NCBI GenBank assembly: GCA_964527215.1
Contig: CAZGNZ010000006.1
Span: 1 to 64,000, forward strand
Direction: 5' to 3'
DNA from: CAZGNZ01 sp964527215
GTDB lineage: Bacteria; Fidelibacterota; Marinisomatia; SCGC-AAA003-L08; JACNLC01
DNA: 64,000 nucleotides
Part shown: positions 1 to 8,130 of the stretch, in pieces
Layout of the letters: each line of letters starts with the position of its first letter
Position numbering within the stretch: the stretch's first letter is position 1
Program-made: the position numbers and the translations under genes
The notes under the pieces: generated by a model
The model's input: only the letters and a program-made list of their open reading frames with translations
Databases searched by the model: none
What the model was told of the DNA's origin: nothing

Positions 1-421
1 GAACACACCAAATGCGTTTAGGGCTTGGCATAATAGTATTGGTTGAGTGGTTGAGCCAGGTTACCCGGCAGGGTGTGGTTGAGCAGTGAAACGGTAAAAT
101 AGTGTAATGGGTAATGGCTGAATTGGGCTTTCTGACATAATGCTATTGAGTAGGAGCGGAAAATCGTCAGTTGACAGATATCAGTGGTCACCCGTCAGCA
201 ATGAATGCAGCCCCGGATGACCAGTTGCCAATATACTATTCACCATTAACCAACGATTTCCGTCCGAATTGCGGTTCAGGATGCATAGTAATAATACAGA
301 TGAGTGCTCGAACAGATTGAATAACCTCAGGTGAATGGTGGCCTTGAGACTTGGGATTGCTGCATCCTGAATCCCCTGCCACATGTCATTTCCCCGGAGG
401 AGGGTGGGGGTTTGGGATGGA
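1..421. repeat. Repeat module copy R1a
   Basis: First of four copies of a dispersed module in this window. It is a direct repeat of 778-1200 at an offset of about 777 bp. The stretch from about 111 to 323 shows no difference by eye from its partner. The core beginning GCGGTTCAGGATGCATAG at 271 also occurs at 1048, 9181 and 10203. The copy may start before the window edge. Confidence 0.8.
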
Positions 422-643
422 TGATCTGGGGGCTTGGTGAAATGGTATAATGGTGTAATGGCTAATTGGTTGAGTGCGGATTCTCTGTCAGGGAAAAGTT
501 GGGTGGTCAGTGGTTGTTTATCAGCACAACCTCTGAGGAGTATCGGTATTATCGCGCATTCAGTACAATTTCAGTCAGTCTGAGCGGAGAGCAGACTGTC
601 GAGATTGGATGTTTCATGGTGCGAATGAGATGTTGTTGTTCGA

Positions 644-667
644 GTCCCGTCTGATTTTCGACGGGAC
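644..667. repeat. 8-bp stem hairpin in the repeat spacer
   Basis: GTCCCGTC at 644-651 pairs perfectly with GACGGGAC at 660-667 around an 8-base loop. A second copy lies at 9716-9739 with one base change in the right arm. It sits inside a spacer (about 506-672) that is itself repeated at about 9580-9742. No T-run follows on either strand, so a terminator role is not supported. Confidence 0.55.
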
Positions 668-732
668 GAGTCTATCTCATTCAATGAAACAATATGACGA
701 GATGAAATTGGTCTGCTGCGCATGTTCTTTTG

Positions 733-756
733 GTTCTTTTCTTCGAAGAAAAGAAC
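733..756. repeat. 24-bp perfect palindrome
   Basis: The two 12-base halves (GTTCTTTTCTTC and its exact complement) meet with no loop. The same 24 bases recur at 10001-10024, each time just before a repeat module. It is symmetric, so it could be a protein-binding site, a cruciform, or part of the repeat element. Confidence 0.75.
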
Positions 757-777
757 ATTTCATTTCAGAGAATTTCA

Positions 778-1200
778 GAACACACCAAATGCGTTTAGGG
801 CTTGGCATAATAGTATTTGTTGAGTCGTTGAGTTGGGTTTCCTGCGGGGTGTCGTTGATCAGTGAAACGGTAAAATAGGTTAACGGTGTAATGGCTGAAT
901 TGGGCTTTCTGACATAATGCTATTGAGTAGGAGCGGAAAATCGTCAGTTGACAGATATCAGTGGTCACCCGTCAGCAATGAATGCAGCCCCGGATGACCA
1001 GTTGCCAATATACTATTCACCATTAACCAACGATTTCCGTCCGAATTGCGGTTCAGGATGCATAGTAATAATACAGATGAGTGCTCGAACAGATTGAATG
1101 AACTCAGGTGAATGACCGCCTCAGGACTTGGGATTGCTGCATCCTGAATCCCAGGCCACGCGGTATTTCCCCGGAGGTGGGTGGGGGTTTGGGATGGATG
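778..1200. repeat. Repeat module copy R1b
   Basis: Direct repeat of 1-421. The two start identically (GAACACACC) and share about 210 identical bases in the middle, diverging mostly near their ends. The arm GTTCAGGATGCA near 1051 has a nearly complementary arm about 75-80 bases downstream, so the module can fold back on itself. Confidence 0.8.
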
Positions 1201-1471
1201 GACATAGGGATATTTTCAATCTCAGGTTCCATAGATCATTTGCGCAATTGAGATCCTCCAGCCCTGAAGGGGCTGAATACGTCAGCCCTGGGTGAAACCC
1301 CCGGAATCGGTTGAAAAAAAGCACCCTGAATGGGTGCAGGAGAAGACATGGAGGACTGGGTGTTGTATTTTGTTCGAGTAGGTGACTGGGTCGGGCTGCA
1401 GAATTCAGGTGAGGACAAAGCTGGATTCACACCGACCCAATACTCAAAACGTACTTCAGTCAGTATTCATG

Positions 1472-1499
1472 AATAAAAAATCAGGAAGGATTTTTTATT
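1472..1499 (-). terminator. AT-rich hairpin at the tlpA 3' end
   Basis: AATAAAAAATC (1472-1482) and GATTTTTTATT (1489-1499) form an 11-bp stem with a 6-base loop. The right arm overlaps the tlpA stop codon. Both strands have a T-rich arm, so it could end transcription on the minus strand, but the stem is weak in GC and overlaps coding sequence. Confidence 0.3.
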
Positions 1500-2061
1500 T
1501 TTTTGCCAGTTCTGTTTCCAACTCCTGTACGAAACTCTGATACATGGGCTGGCCTTTGATCAAAGCTCCCGGATACATTCTTACCAGCTCTCCTTTTCGA
1601 TTAATGATAAAGGATGTAGGAACTGCATTGATTCCCCCATACTGCATCCCTACCATCTGCACTTCTCTGGCTGATCCGTACAGTACCGGATATTTAACTT
1701 GAAATGCTTTTGTAAAATCCATCAGGGTACTCTTAGTATCTGAGATACTGACTCCCAATATCTCGAAGCCCTGATCTTTATATTGATGATGAAGTTCATT
1801 AAATTCCGGAATTTCAATACGGCATGGACCGCACCAGGTTGCCCAAAAATTAAGCACAACCACTTTTCCGAGATAATCGCTTAAGACAATTGGCTGATCA
1901 TCAAGATCCTTTAAAGTAAAATCAGGAGCTTTCAGCATATCACTGGTCAGCGCATCAATTTTGGCTTTCTGTTCAGCAGATACACCTCCCTGCCCGTTCA
2001 GTAAAAACAGGCCCGTGACTGCAAAAAATATCAGTGCTCCAATGGTCCATTTTCGATTCAT
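1495..2061 (-). CDS. TlpA/ResA-type periplasmic thioredoxin-like protein
   Basis: A 188-residue membrane-anchored or exported thiol-disulfide oxidoreductase of the TlpA/ResA family. A hydrophobic segment at about residues 7-22 should target or anchor it to the periplasm. The redoxin fold follows, with the WCGPC active site (Cys77 and Cys80) after the typical NFWATW strand, and a VPTSF segment carrying the usual cis-proline region. Such proteins reduce periplasmic substrates, often apocytochromes. It lies 85 bp downstream of dsbD, whose product passes electrons across the inner membrane, so DsbD is the likely reductant. The ATG follows a GGAAG ribosome-binding site. The family is clear; the substrate is unknown. 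Confidence 0.9.
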   Translation of the reverse strand: MNRKWTIGALIFFAVTGLFLLNGQGGVSAEQKAKIDALTSDMLKAPDFTLKDLDDQPIVLSDYLGKVVVLNFWATWCGPCRIEIPEFNELHHQYKDQGFEILGVSISDTKSTLMDFTKAFQVKYPVLYGSAREVQMVGMQYGGINAVPTSFIINRKGELVRMYPGALIKGQPMYQSFVQELETELAKK

Positions 2062-2146
2062 AATACTTCCTTAAGGATTTTGGTTGATTCAAACTGCTTG
2101 TTCATCAGCCGGGACTTCATATTTAAAAACTGTCGGATTTGGCTGA

Positions 2147-4051
2147 TTATCCGGCTTTATGCCAATCCAGACCTTTCTTTAAAAATTCAATAAAATGATT
2201 CACATTTTTATCCAGACCCGGGAACGTTGCCAGCACTTCATCTTCAGCATTCAGAATTACGTAGAATGGCAGAGCGGCAGTGTCAAAGCGGTCCACTTTC
2301 AGATTCTGGTTTTCCTTGGCATTGTCTCCCATGTCGGTGTACAGTTGAACCAGAACAAATTCACTAAACAGGGCCTGAACCTGAGGATCAACAAAGATAT
2401 TGGATTCCATCCAGCGGCAGTTTGTGCAGGTATAGCCGGTAAAATCCACAAATATTGGTTTATTTTTGGTTCGTGCGGCTTCAAATCCATCCTCGAGATT
2501 ATCGATCCATTCCAGAGTCTCACCGTGGGCTGCCGCCGTTGCTGCATCAGAAACGGATTTTTCGTGGGGCAGATAGGAATTTATCGTCCCATGGAGCGGC
2601 CGGCCGGTAAGTCCCGCCGACAGATACACTGCGAATGCCAGAACGATAATGCTCATAATAAACCGCGGAACACCAATGTAGTCCACCGGACTGTCATGGG
2701 GCAGCCTGATTTTCCCAAGCAGATAGAATCCCATCAGGAAGGAGATTACCACCCAGATGGACAGTACCATCTGACGGGAAAAGACACCCCATCCCCACAA
2801 AGCACTCACATTGCCGAGGAATTTCATGGCAGCCGCCAGGATGACAAATCCCATAATTACTTTAACGGAATTCAGCCAACCGCCGCTTTTGGGGAGTTTG
2901 CCCATGTATTGCGGGAACAGCGCCAGGAAGAAAAAGGGCAAGGCAAACGAGGAAGAATAGGCAATCATACCTACAAGCGGCCAAACCATGTCACCGCGAC
3001 TGGCCGCAACCAGCAGCAGGCCAACAAACTGCACCGTGCAGGTGAAGGAGGTTATCACAAAGGTGAAGGACATAAAGAGGATGCCCAGTATGCCGCCTTT
3101 CTGCTCCTGTTTGACACTGAATTGTCTCAATCCTGACGGCAGTTGAAGTTCAAACATCCCAAACAGCGACAAAGTGAAAACGATAAACAGGGCAGCAATG
3201 AACAGGTTTACCCACGGACTTGAAGCGATCTGATTCGCTCCTGTCGCCCCCAGAGTCACGGACAAAAGCATTCCAACTGCTGTGTATATCACTACAATTC
3301 CAAGTGAGTACAGGAATGCAGAGCGGACTGGACTGGTCCCTTCCGTCTCGCCCTGTCTTGTGAAAAATGAAACCGTAATGGGGATCATGGGAAAAACGCA
3401 GGGAGTCAGCAGTGACAGGAGGCCCATGGATATAGCCAGCAGGATGAAGGAGAGAAAACCTTTTTCACGGGCTTCGTCCAGCACGCCGGCCGATTCTTCA
3501 GACTGGCCGGACTCGGGCTGTTTCTCCGGGACGGCAGATGGATATTCCGTCACGACCGCCTGCATGAATTCAGTTCTGGGGCTGCCGGCGGTAATATTGA
3601 GAGGAATTCCGAAATCTTCCCATTTTGGTATACAGCGGGTTTCATCGCAAGCCTGGAACGTTAATGTTCCTTCCAGGAGATATTCCCCCGGGTCAAGATC
3701 AGGATTCAGAATCAGCTCACGGGTGATGGAAAATGCTCCGTAATGAGATCCGATTGTCATCCCCAATGACGCATCATATTTTATATGGGAAGCAGGTTCT
3801 TCGAAAATGCCGATGGCTGTGAAAAAAGAGCTGTCTGCAAATTCCACATCCGTGGGAAACAGACTCATTTCTGGATGGACACTGTAAATATGGAATCCTT
3901 TTTGGATGTTAATATCCACAGTCATGGCGGCAGTTTCGCCGGCCCGGATATCGGTTCGGTCCAGTTTTAATTCATATGATACGCACTGTTCGACGTTTGC
4001 AGTCAGAACCTGAGCAATCAGTATCAGAAAAACAAGTTTGATATATTTCAT
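2147..4051 (-). CDS. dsbD: Thiol:disulfide interchange protein DsbD
   Basis: Inner-membrane protein of 634 residues that carries reducing power from cytoplasmic thioredoxin to periplasmic thiol proteins. All three modules are visible. An N-terminal signal peptide is followed by the alpha domain with Cys135 and Cys140 (CDETRC). The membrane domain (about 200-480, eight hydrophobic segments) has paired cysteines Cys218 (TPCVFPMIP) and Cys338 (SFTCTVQF). The C-terminal thioredoxin-like gamma domain has a CTNC motif (Cys542, Cys545). The gene is followed by a tlpA-type gene, a probable electron acceptor. It starts 25 bp after the patatin gene, suggesting one transcript. Confidence 0.95.
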   Translation of the reverse strand: MKYIKLVFLILIAQVLTANVEQCVSYELKLDRTDIRAGETAAMTVDINIQKGFHIYSVHPEMSLFPTDVEFADSSFFTAIGIFEEPASHIKYDASLGMTIGSHYGAFSITRELILNPDLDPGEYLLEGTLTFQACDETRCIPKWEDFGIPLNITAGSPRTEFMQAVVTEYPSAVPEKQPESGQSEESAGVLDEAREKGFLSFILLAISMGLLSLLTPCVFPMIPITVSFFTRQGETEGTSPVRSAFLYSLGIVVIYTAVGMLLSVTLGATGANQIASSPWVNLFIAALFIVFTLSLFGMFELQLPSGLRQFSVKQEQKGGILGILFMSFTFVITSFTCTVQFVGLLLVAASRGDMVWPLVGMIAYSSSFALPFFFLALFPQYMGKLPKSGGWLNSVKVIMGFVILAAAMKFLGNVSALWGWGVFSRQMVLSIWVVISFLMGFYLLGKIRLPHDSPVDYIGVPRFIMSIIVLAFAVYLSAGLTGRPLHGTINSYLPHEKSVSDAATAAAHGETLEWIDNLEDGFEAARTKNKPIFVDFTGYTCTNCRWMESNIFVDPQVQALFSEFVLVQLYTDMGDNAKENQNLKVDRFDTAALPFYVILNAEDEVLATFPGLDKNVNHFIEFLKKGLDWHKAG

Positions 4052-4076
4052 TTCAGTTTGAAATCCTGTGTTACGA

Positions 4077-4985
4077 TTAAAATATCCGGTTTCGCAGACA
4101 ATCCCACAGTGTTTTTGTCTGTTTAGACTGAATTTCCTTCATCTGGTTACAAACGGCTTGATATCCGTTTTGAATTAATATGTCTATCTGATCAAATTCA
4201 GACCAGAAAAGATTGCGGGTATCAGGCATAATTACCACATCTGCCTGTTGGTCCAGCAGAATACTGAGCCGGTGTGACGTGATTTGTTCGGAGCGGCTTA
4301 ATATCTGCATCATATTGGGTGTTTCAAGCTGATCAAATTGATTGAGTTTGACATCGACCGCAAGTACAAATTCAGCACCCATATCCCGTACAACATCCAC
4401 CGGAACGGGGATACTGACACCACCGTCTGTAATCATCCTGCCATCTGCCTGCCAGGGCTGAATAAATCCCGGGACAGCAGAGGAGGCCGTAACCGCATCA
4501 ATTAAACTGCCTTCACTGAAAATGATGTCCTGTCCGCTGTGGAGGTCCACTGCAGCACATCTGAACGGAATCTGCAGTTCAGCAAACGTCTCAACCGGGA
4601 GAAGGTGCTCAATCACCGAGCGCAGACGTTCGATGCGCAGCAGACCCAGGTTGTTATTTGCCATCGCAATTTTCACGTACTGGCGGACCTGACTGGTCAT
4701 GGCTTTAAAAATGGTTGGAATACGCTCACTGCGGGGTTTGAAACGGTCCAATCCGAGGGAACGGTAATCATCACTGCCGATAAAATTCAAAAATCGATCA
4801 GTGATCCATTGCGGATCCAGGGTAGCTGCATACATCGCGCCCACAACGGAGCCGATTGATGTACCGGCGAGATATTCCACCGGTCCCTGATGTTCATGCA
4901 GCCCCTGCAGGACCCCGATGTGAGTCAGCCCCCGGGCTCCTCCTCCGCCCAATGCCACACCGATTGACTTTCTGCGGGCTGACAT
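4077..4985 (-). CDS. Patatin-like phospholipase (RssA/NTE type)
   Basis: A 302-residue protein of the bacterial patatin-like family, probably a serine acyl hydrolase acting on phospholipids or lysophospholipids. The oxyanion-hole motif GGGGARG is near residue 13. The nucleophile elbow GTSIG contains Ser43, and the DGG motif supplies Asp187, so the Ser-Asp dyad is complete. No signal peptide is seen, so it is likely cytoplasmic or membrane-associated. The start codon directly abuts the stop of the upstream cyclophilin gene, implying translational coupling. The natural substrate cannot be read from the sequence. Confidence 0.9.
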   Translation of the reverse strand: MSARRKSIGVALGGGGARGLTHIGVLQGLHEHQGPVEYLAGTSIGSVVGAMYAATLDPQWITDRFLNFIGSDDYRSLGLDRFKPRSERIPTIFKAMTSQVRQYVKIAMANNNLGLLRIERLRSVIEHLLPVETFAELQIPFRCAAVDLHSGQDIIFSEGSLIDAVTASSAVPGFIQPWQADGRMITDGGVSIPVPVDVVRDMGAEFVLAVDVKLNQFDQLETPNMMQILSRSEQITSHRLSILLDQQADVVIMPDTRNLFWSEFDQIDILIQNGYQAVCNQMKEIQSKQTKTLWDCLRNRIF

Positions 4986-5798
4986 CTATTCCGTACTTCC
5001 CTCCAGAACCCGAATGGCAATAATGCGCACCGGTTCCAGCGGATTATCACTGCTGTCCCGGGGAACATTGACTATTTTCTGGATAACGTCTTTATTGACA
5101 ATTACTTTCCCAAATGCTGTATAGCTTCGGTCAAGATGCTCGGCGGCGGCAGCACATATAAAGAACTGACTTCCCGCAGAATTGGGATCGCGGGATCGTG
5201 CCATAGACAGAACGCCTTCAACATGTTTTATATCATTAAATTCGGCATCCACATTCCAACCGGGACTGCCGGTACCGTCATTGGATCGTGATTCATCTCG
5301 TGACAGGATATCTCCACCCTGAATCATGAATCCCGGAATTACCCGATGAAAGGTTGTACCGTCATAAAATCCACTGTTGGCAAGCTTCTTGAAATTGTTG
5401 CAGTGATTCTGGGCTTCATCCGGGTACAGTTCCAGTTTCATTGATCCTTTGTTGGTGATGATAACAGCTTTATCGGTTTTTTTCACTGGTTCGATATCAA
5501 AATCGGCTGCCCGCTGCTTGATAATTTCAATTTCTGCAGCAGAAATGGGCTTCTCCATTTCTGCTGCACCTTCATGGATAAATACTGCCTTAAACAAAGA
5601 GTTGTTTTTTAAAGCCCTCTCAAGATCTGCAGACAGTGTTTTCAGTTCTGTTTCCAGCTTGACTTTGGTCCTGTGCAACTCAGAATTTTCTTTCATAAGC
5701 ACTTTTTTTTCTCCATCTGTTTTCAACCAGGTTCCCAGAAGTCCCAAACTGACAATCACCAGAACCGTGGTTATGCCCATCCAAACTCTTGAACTCAT
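4986..5798 (-). CDS. Membrane-anchored cyclophilin-type peptidyl-prolyl isomerase
   Basis: A 270-residue protein with an N-terminal membrane anchor (about residues 7-24), a charged predicted coiled coil (about 30-70), and a C-terminal cyclophilin domain (about 115-265). The domain has the hallmark segments TTFHRVIPGFMIQGGD, a GSQFFI-type strand and the SYTAFGKV loop, so the proline-isomerase active site appears intact. It should assist folding outside the inner membrane. Its ATG overlaps by four bases the stop of a 54-codon small ORF upstream, and its stop abuts the patatin start. The coiled-coil insert suggests docking to another envelope protein, but that is inference. Confidence 0.9.
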   Translation of the reverse strand: MSSRVWMGITTVLVIVSLGLLGTWLKTDGEKKVLMKENSELHRTKVKLETELKTLSADLERALKNNSLFKAVFIHEGAAEMEKPISAAEIEIIKQRAADFDIEPVKKTDKAVIITNKGSMKLELYPDEAQNHCNNFKKLANSGFYDGTTFHRVIPGFMIQGGDILSRDESRSNDGTGSPGWNVDAEFNDIKHVEGVLSMARSRDPNSAGSQFFICAAAAEHLDRSYTAFGKVIVNKDVIQKIVNVPRDSSDNPLEPVRIIAIRVLEGSTE

Positions 5799-5959
5799 AA
5801 ATATAGTCTCCCACTCACTTGATTGATTTTGTCGGCCGCAACCATATGAAACGCTGCTTTCGTGCTGTTTCGGTCATCGTAATCCAGTGCAGCCAAAGAT
5901 TCGGTCATTATCCCAGCACCGCAAGGCCGGTCAGTCATTTTCATTCCCAGAATCGTCAT
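5795..5959 (-). CDS. Candidate small protein, 54 aa, between PPAD-like and cyclophilin genes
   Basis: An open frame of 54 codons fills what would otherwise be an empty gap. It begins MTILGMKMTD and ends SGRLYL. Its first ATG overlaps the TGA of the upstream deiminase-like gene by four bases, and its own TGA overlaps the cyclophilin ATG by four bases. Such double ATGA junctions are typical of real, translationally coupled operon genes. The ribosome-binding site is weak (GGGA ahead of the internal ATGs). It has no membrane segment or recognised motif and a single cysteine. I do not recognise a family. It could be a short functional protein, a remnant, or simply a reading frame that keeps ribosomes moving to the next gene. 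Confidence 0.45.
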   Translation of the reverse strand: MTILGMKMTDRPCGAGIMTESLAALDYDDRNSTKAAFHMVAADKINQVSGRLYL

Positions 5960-7548
5960 TGCTGAAGTATAAACTGGACCATCATGATGATATCCAAAAC
6001 ATCAGTGCTGCCATCCAGATTCCCGTCTGAACACCATACGGTGCAGGTATCAGGCTCGACGTATCCGGTTATGATGTTAACGGTTTGTATGACATCCAGA
6101 ATATTATATGCGCCATCCCCGTTTACATCCAGCAGCAGGGATTCATGACAGATATCTCCCACATTTACGCGGATCATCCCTGCGGATGGATATCGATATA
6201 TTCTGCCGCTGCTGCTTTGTGCTTCAAGGAAATATTCAAACGTGGTCCCAGCGGGAAAATCCGGAAGGTCGGCAGAAACCCAATTATCTCCAATATCAGA
6301 CATTGGCAGCAGGTGCCATTGATTCAGGTTTGGAATCCGCCAGTGCAGCCCGGGCGGTTCAGCGAGCTGCGACTCCCCACAGGGAATCACAACTGCAGTT
6401 ACGTCCAGTTCCAAATCTTCAGTCTCAACCGGCGCCAGTCGAGGATGCGACAGATGAATCATATCCGGATCAAATAATCCCATTGTCCGGCAGTGCAATG
6501 CATCATAATAAAACCATGAATAATAGGGGATGCCCAGCACTTCATACCCCGCCATCAGATTTTGATAAACATCCAGGGCAGCAGAATCTGAAGCAATATC
6601 GAACACCGGGACCAGAACCTTCTCATTCAGTATCAGGCTGTTGGTGTAAGCCGCGACGTCAGTGCCGCTATAGGATCCGCAATATATCCGTTCAACCCGG
6701 TAGGGCCGACCATAGCAGGTTACCGCTTCTGCAAAATAATCCGCCAGGTTTTCGCAGCACTCATATTCAGGATGCCACTGATCCACTTCCTTGATCAGCA
6801 CCAACTCTTCATGCAGCAGTTTGGCATAGCAGTCAATATGCTGGATTCCAAAAATCTCTGGATTTTCCAGAATATGATAGTCGTCCAGACCCAGTTGAGC
6901 GGCCGCTTCACTGAAAAACAGCCCGTCTGGTGCAACCAAATGGTTTTCCGCGATCATCTGGGCAGTGGAAAAAGCGGTTCCTCTCCCGTCTGTCATAATA
7001 TTCCCGCCTGTAAGATAAATATTCAGATTTTGATGCTGAACATTCATAAATGCAGCCACATCACCGGGGATGACATCATCTTCTTCGTATCCGCGCTGAT
7101 TGATTGCTTTCGGAATACCGTCAACCGAGGATGCTTCAGGATTCGGCGAACTGTTCAAAAACGTGTCGCAGCCCGGCACCCAGGGATAACCGTTAAAGAT
7201 TGGATCAGCATACGCCATCTGCAGGTCGGAAGTAAAAAATCCCTGCGGTCCCCAGTCACGCGTCCAGCTTGAGAAGGTATTGGTCTGAATAAATCGGACA
7301 TGGCTGGTATTCACTTCCCAGCTCTCCAGACTTGCTGTCGCATTCTGAAGTTCTCCGGCTGTTTCGACCAAAATATACAAGCTGTCATCGGCAGCCAGTT
7401 CCTGCACCAACTGCACGGGGATATTCAGCGGCCAGCGAATCAAAGTTCCCAGTGCAGGTTCCCACTCGGCAATCATTCGGGGGGGGTGTTGTGCCTGCAG
7501 AATCGTGCATAAGAAAAGCAGTCCGATTATTTGAAAATGAATTCGCAT
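5956..7548 (-). CDS. Secreted peptidylarginine deiminase-like protein with dockerin-like C-terminus
   Basis: A 530-residue exported protein of the PAD_porph/agmatine deiminase superfamily. A signal peptide covers about residues 1-20. The catalytic domain (about 22-370) carries RDWG (Asp98), GGNIMTDG (Asp187), HIDC (His237, Asp239), YTNS (Asn303) and the nucleophile in ALHCRT (Cys353). This order and spacing resemble Porphyromonas PPAD, which converts C-terminal arginine to citrulline, more than cytoplasmic agmatine deiminase. A beta-rich domain follows (about 380-465), then two dockerin-like repeats (about 475-530) of the DVNGDG/LDI type. The gene begins 6 bp after pyrE. The true substrate, peptide arginine or agmatine, is not settled by sequence. 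Confidence 0.8.
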   Translation of the reverse strand: MRIHFQIIGLLFLCTILQAQHPPRMIAEWEPALGTLIRWPLNIPVQLVQELAADDSLYILVETAGELQNATASLESWEVNTSHVRFIQTNTFSSWTRDWGPQGFFTSDLQMAYADPIFNGYPWVPGCDTFLNSSPNPEASSVDGIPKAINQRGYEEDDVIPGDVAAFMNVQHQNLNIYLTGGNIMTDGRGTAFSTAQMIAENHLVAPDGLFFSEAAAQLGLDDYHILENPEIFGIQHIDCYAKLLHEELVLIKEVDQWHPEYECCENLADYFAEAVTCYGRPYRVERIYCGSYSGTDVAAYTNSLILNEKVLVPVFDIASDSAALDVYQNLMAGYEVLGIPYYSWFYYDALHCRTMGLFDPDMIHLSHPRLAPVETEDLELDVTAVVIPCGESQLAEPPGLHWRIPNLNQWHLLPMSDIGDNWVSADLPDFPAGTTFEYFLEAQSSSGRIYRYPSAGMIRVNVGDICHESLLLDVNGDGAYNILDVIQTVNIITGYVEPDTCTVWCSDGNLDGSTDVLDIIMMVQFILQQ

Positions 7549-7554
7549 CCGCCT

Positions 7555-8130
7555 TTAGTTTTTTCCGCTTCGGCCACGACTGGTAAAGGGAACATTCTTT
7601 CGACACAGCGGGCAGTCTTCTGCTTCCCAGCTTTCCACGGGAAGCCTTAGCAATGAAGTGGCAGGAACTCCAAAATCAATGGGAGTTTTATTGCGGTCCA
7701 CAAGATTGATAACCCGAACAATTTCCCCTTTGCAGGCTTTTACCACATCAATCAGTTCAAGCACGGATCCTCCGGTCGTAATAATGTCCTCTACAACCAA
7801 AACTCTCATGCCTTTACTGATAAAAAAACCGCGGCGCAGGGTCATTTTGCCATTTACCCGTTCGGTAAAAATATGACGGCGCTCAAGATGTCGCCCAACA
7901 CCGCCTGCCAGCAAAATACCTCCTATTGCTGCACCCAGAACGATATCCACGTCTTCGTTGCTCACCTGCTCTGCCATTGCCTGACAAACCTTGTCCAGAG
8001 CGGCCGGATCTTCCAGTACCCTGAACTTTTCAATGTATTTATCGCTGTGACGACCGGATGTTAATAAAAAATGCCCGGATAACAGGGCACCTGATTCTAT
8101 TAGCGTGTTTTCCAATTGAATGTCTGTCAT
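7555..8130 (-). CDS. pyrE: Orotate phosphoribosyltransferase
   Basis: A 191-residue cytoplasmic enzyme that joins orotate to PRPP to give orotidine 5'-phosphate in de novo pyrimidine synthesis. The PRPP-binding motif VVEDIITTGGS lies at residues 112-122, and the N-terminal LTSGRHSDKY loop is typical of PyrE. Length is normal. A C-terminal CPLC pair is present in the short tail. The ATG overlaps the pyrF stop by four bases, so the two consecutive enzymes of the pathway are made together. Confidence 0.95.
   Translation of the reverse strand: MTDIQLENTLIESGALLSGHFLLTSGRHSDKYIEKFRVLEDPAALDKVCQAMAEQVSNEDVDIVLGAAIGGILLAGGVGRHLERRHIFTERVNGKMTLRRGFFISKGMRVLVVEDIITTGGSVLELIDVVKACKGEIVRVINLVDRNKTPIDFGVPATSLLRLPVESWEAEDCPLCRKNVPFTSRGRSGKN

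Larger units (their letters stand above)
1..1494. other. Non-coding repeat-rich region downstream of tlpA
   Basis: I see no credible gene in these 1.5 kb. Short open frames exist but have no family resemblance or ribosome-binding sites. The region is two copies of one repeat module (1-421 and 778-1200) with a spacer containing an 8-bp hairpin (644-667) and a 24-bp perfect palindrome (733-756). The stretch 1250-1340 holds the short GC-rich inverted motifs around CCCTGAAGGGG that recur at 9390-9470 and 10410-10490. Nothing else is recognisable. Confidence 0.6.

Noticed and set aside
637..660. tRNA-like 3' fragment (GTTCGAGTC as in a T-loop)
   Set aside because: The bases on either side do not form a T-stem; instead the right part pairs as a separate hairpin at 644-667.
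2195..3136. Long open frame on the plus strand opposite dsbD
   Set aside because: It lies wholly within the well-supported dsbD gene, has unnatural composition rich in His, Gln and Gly, and no family resemblance.
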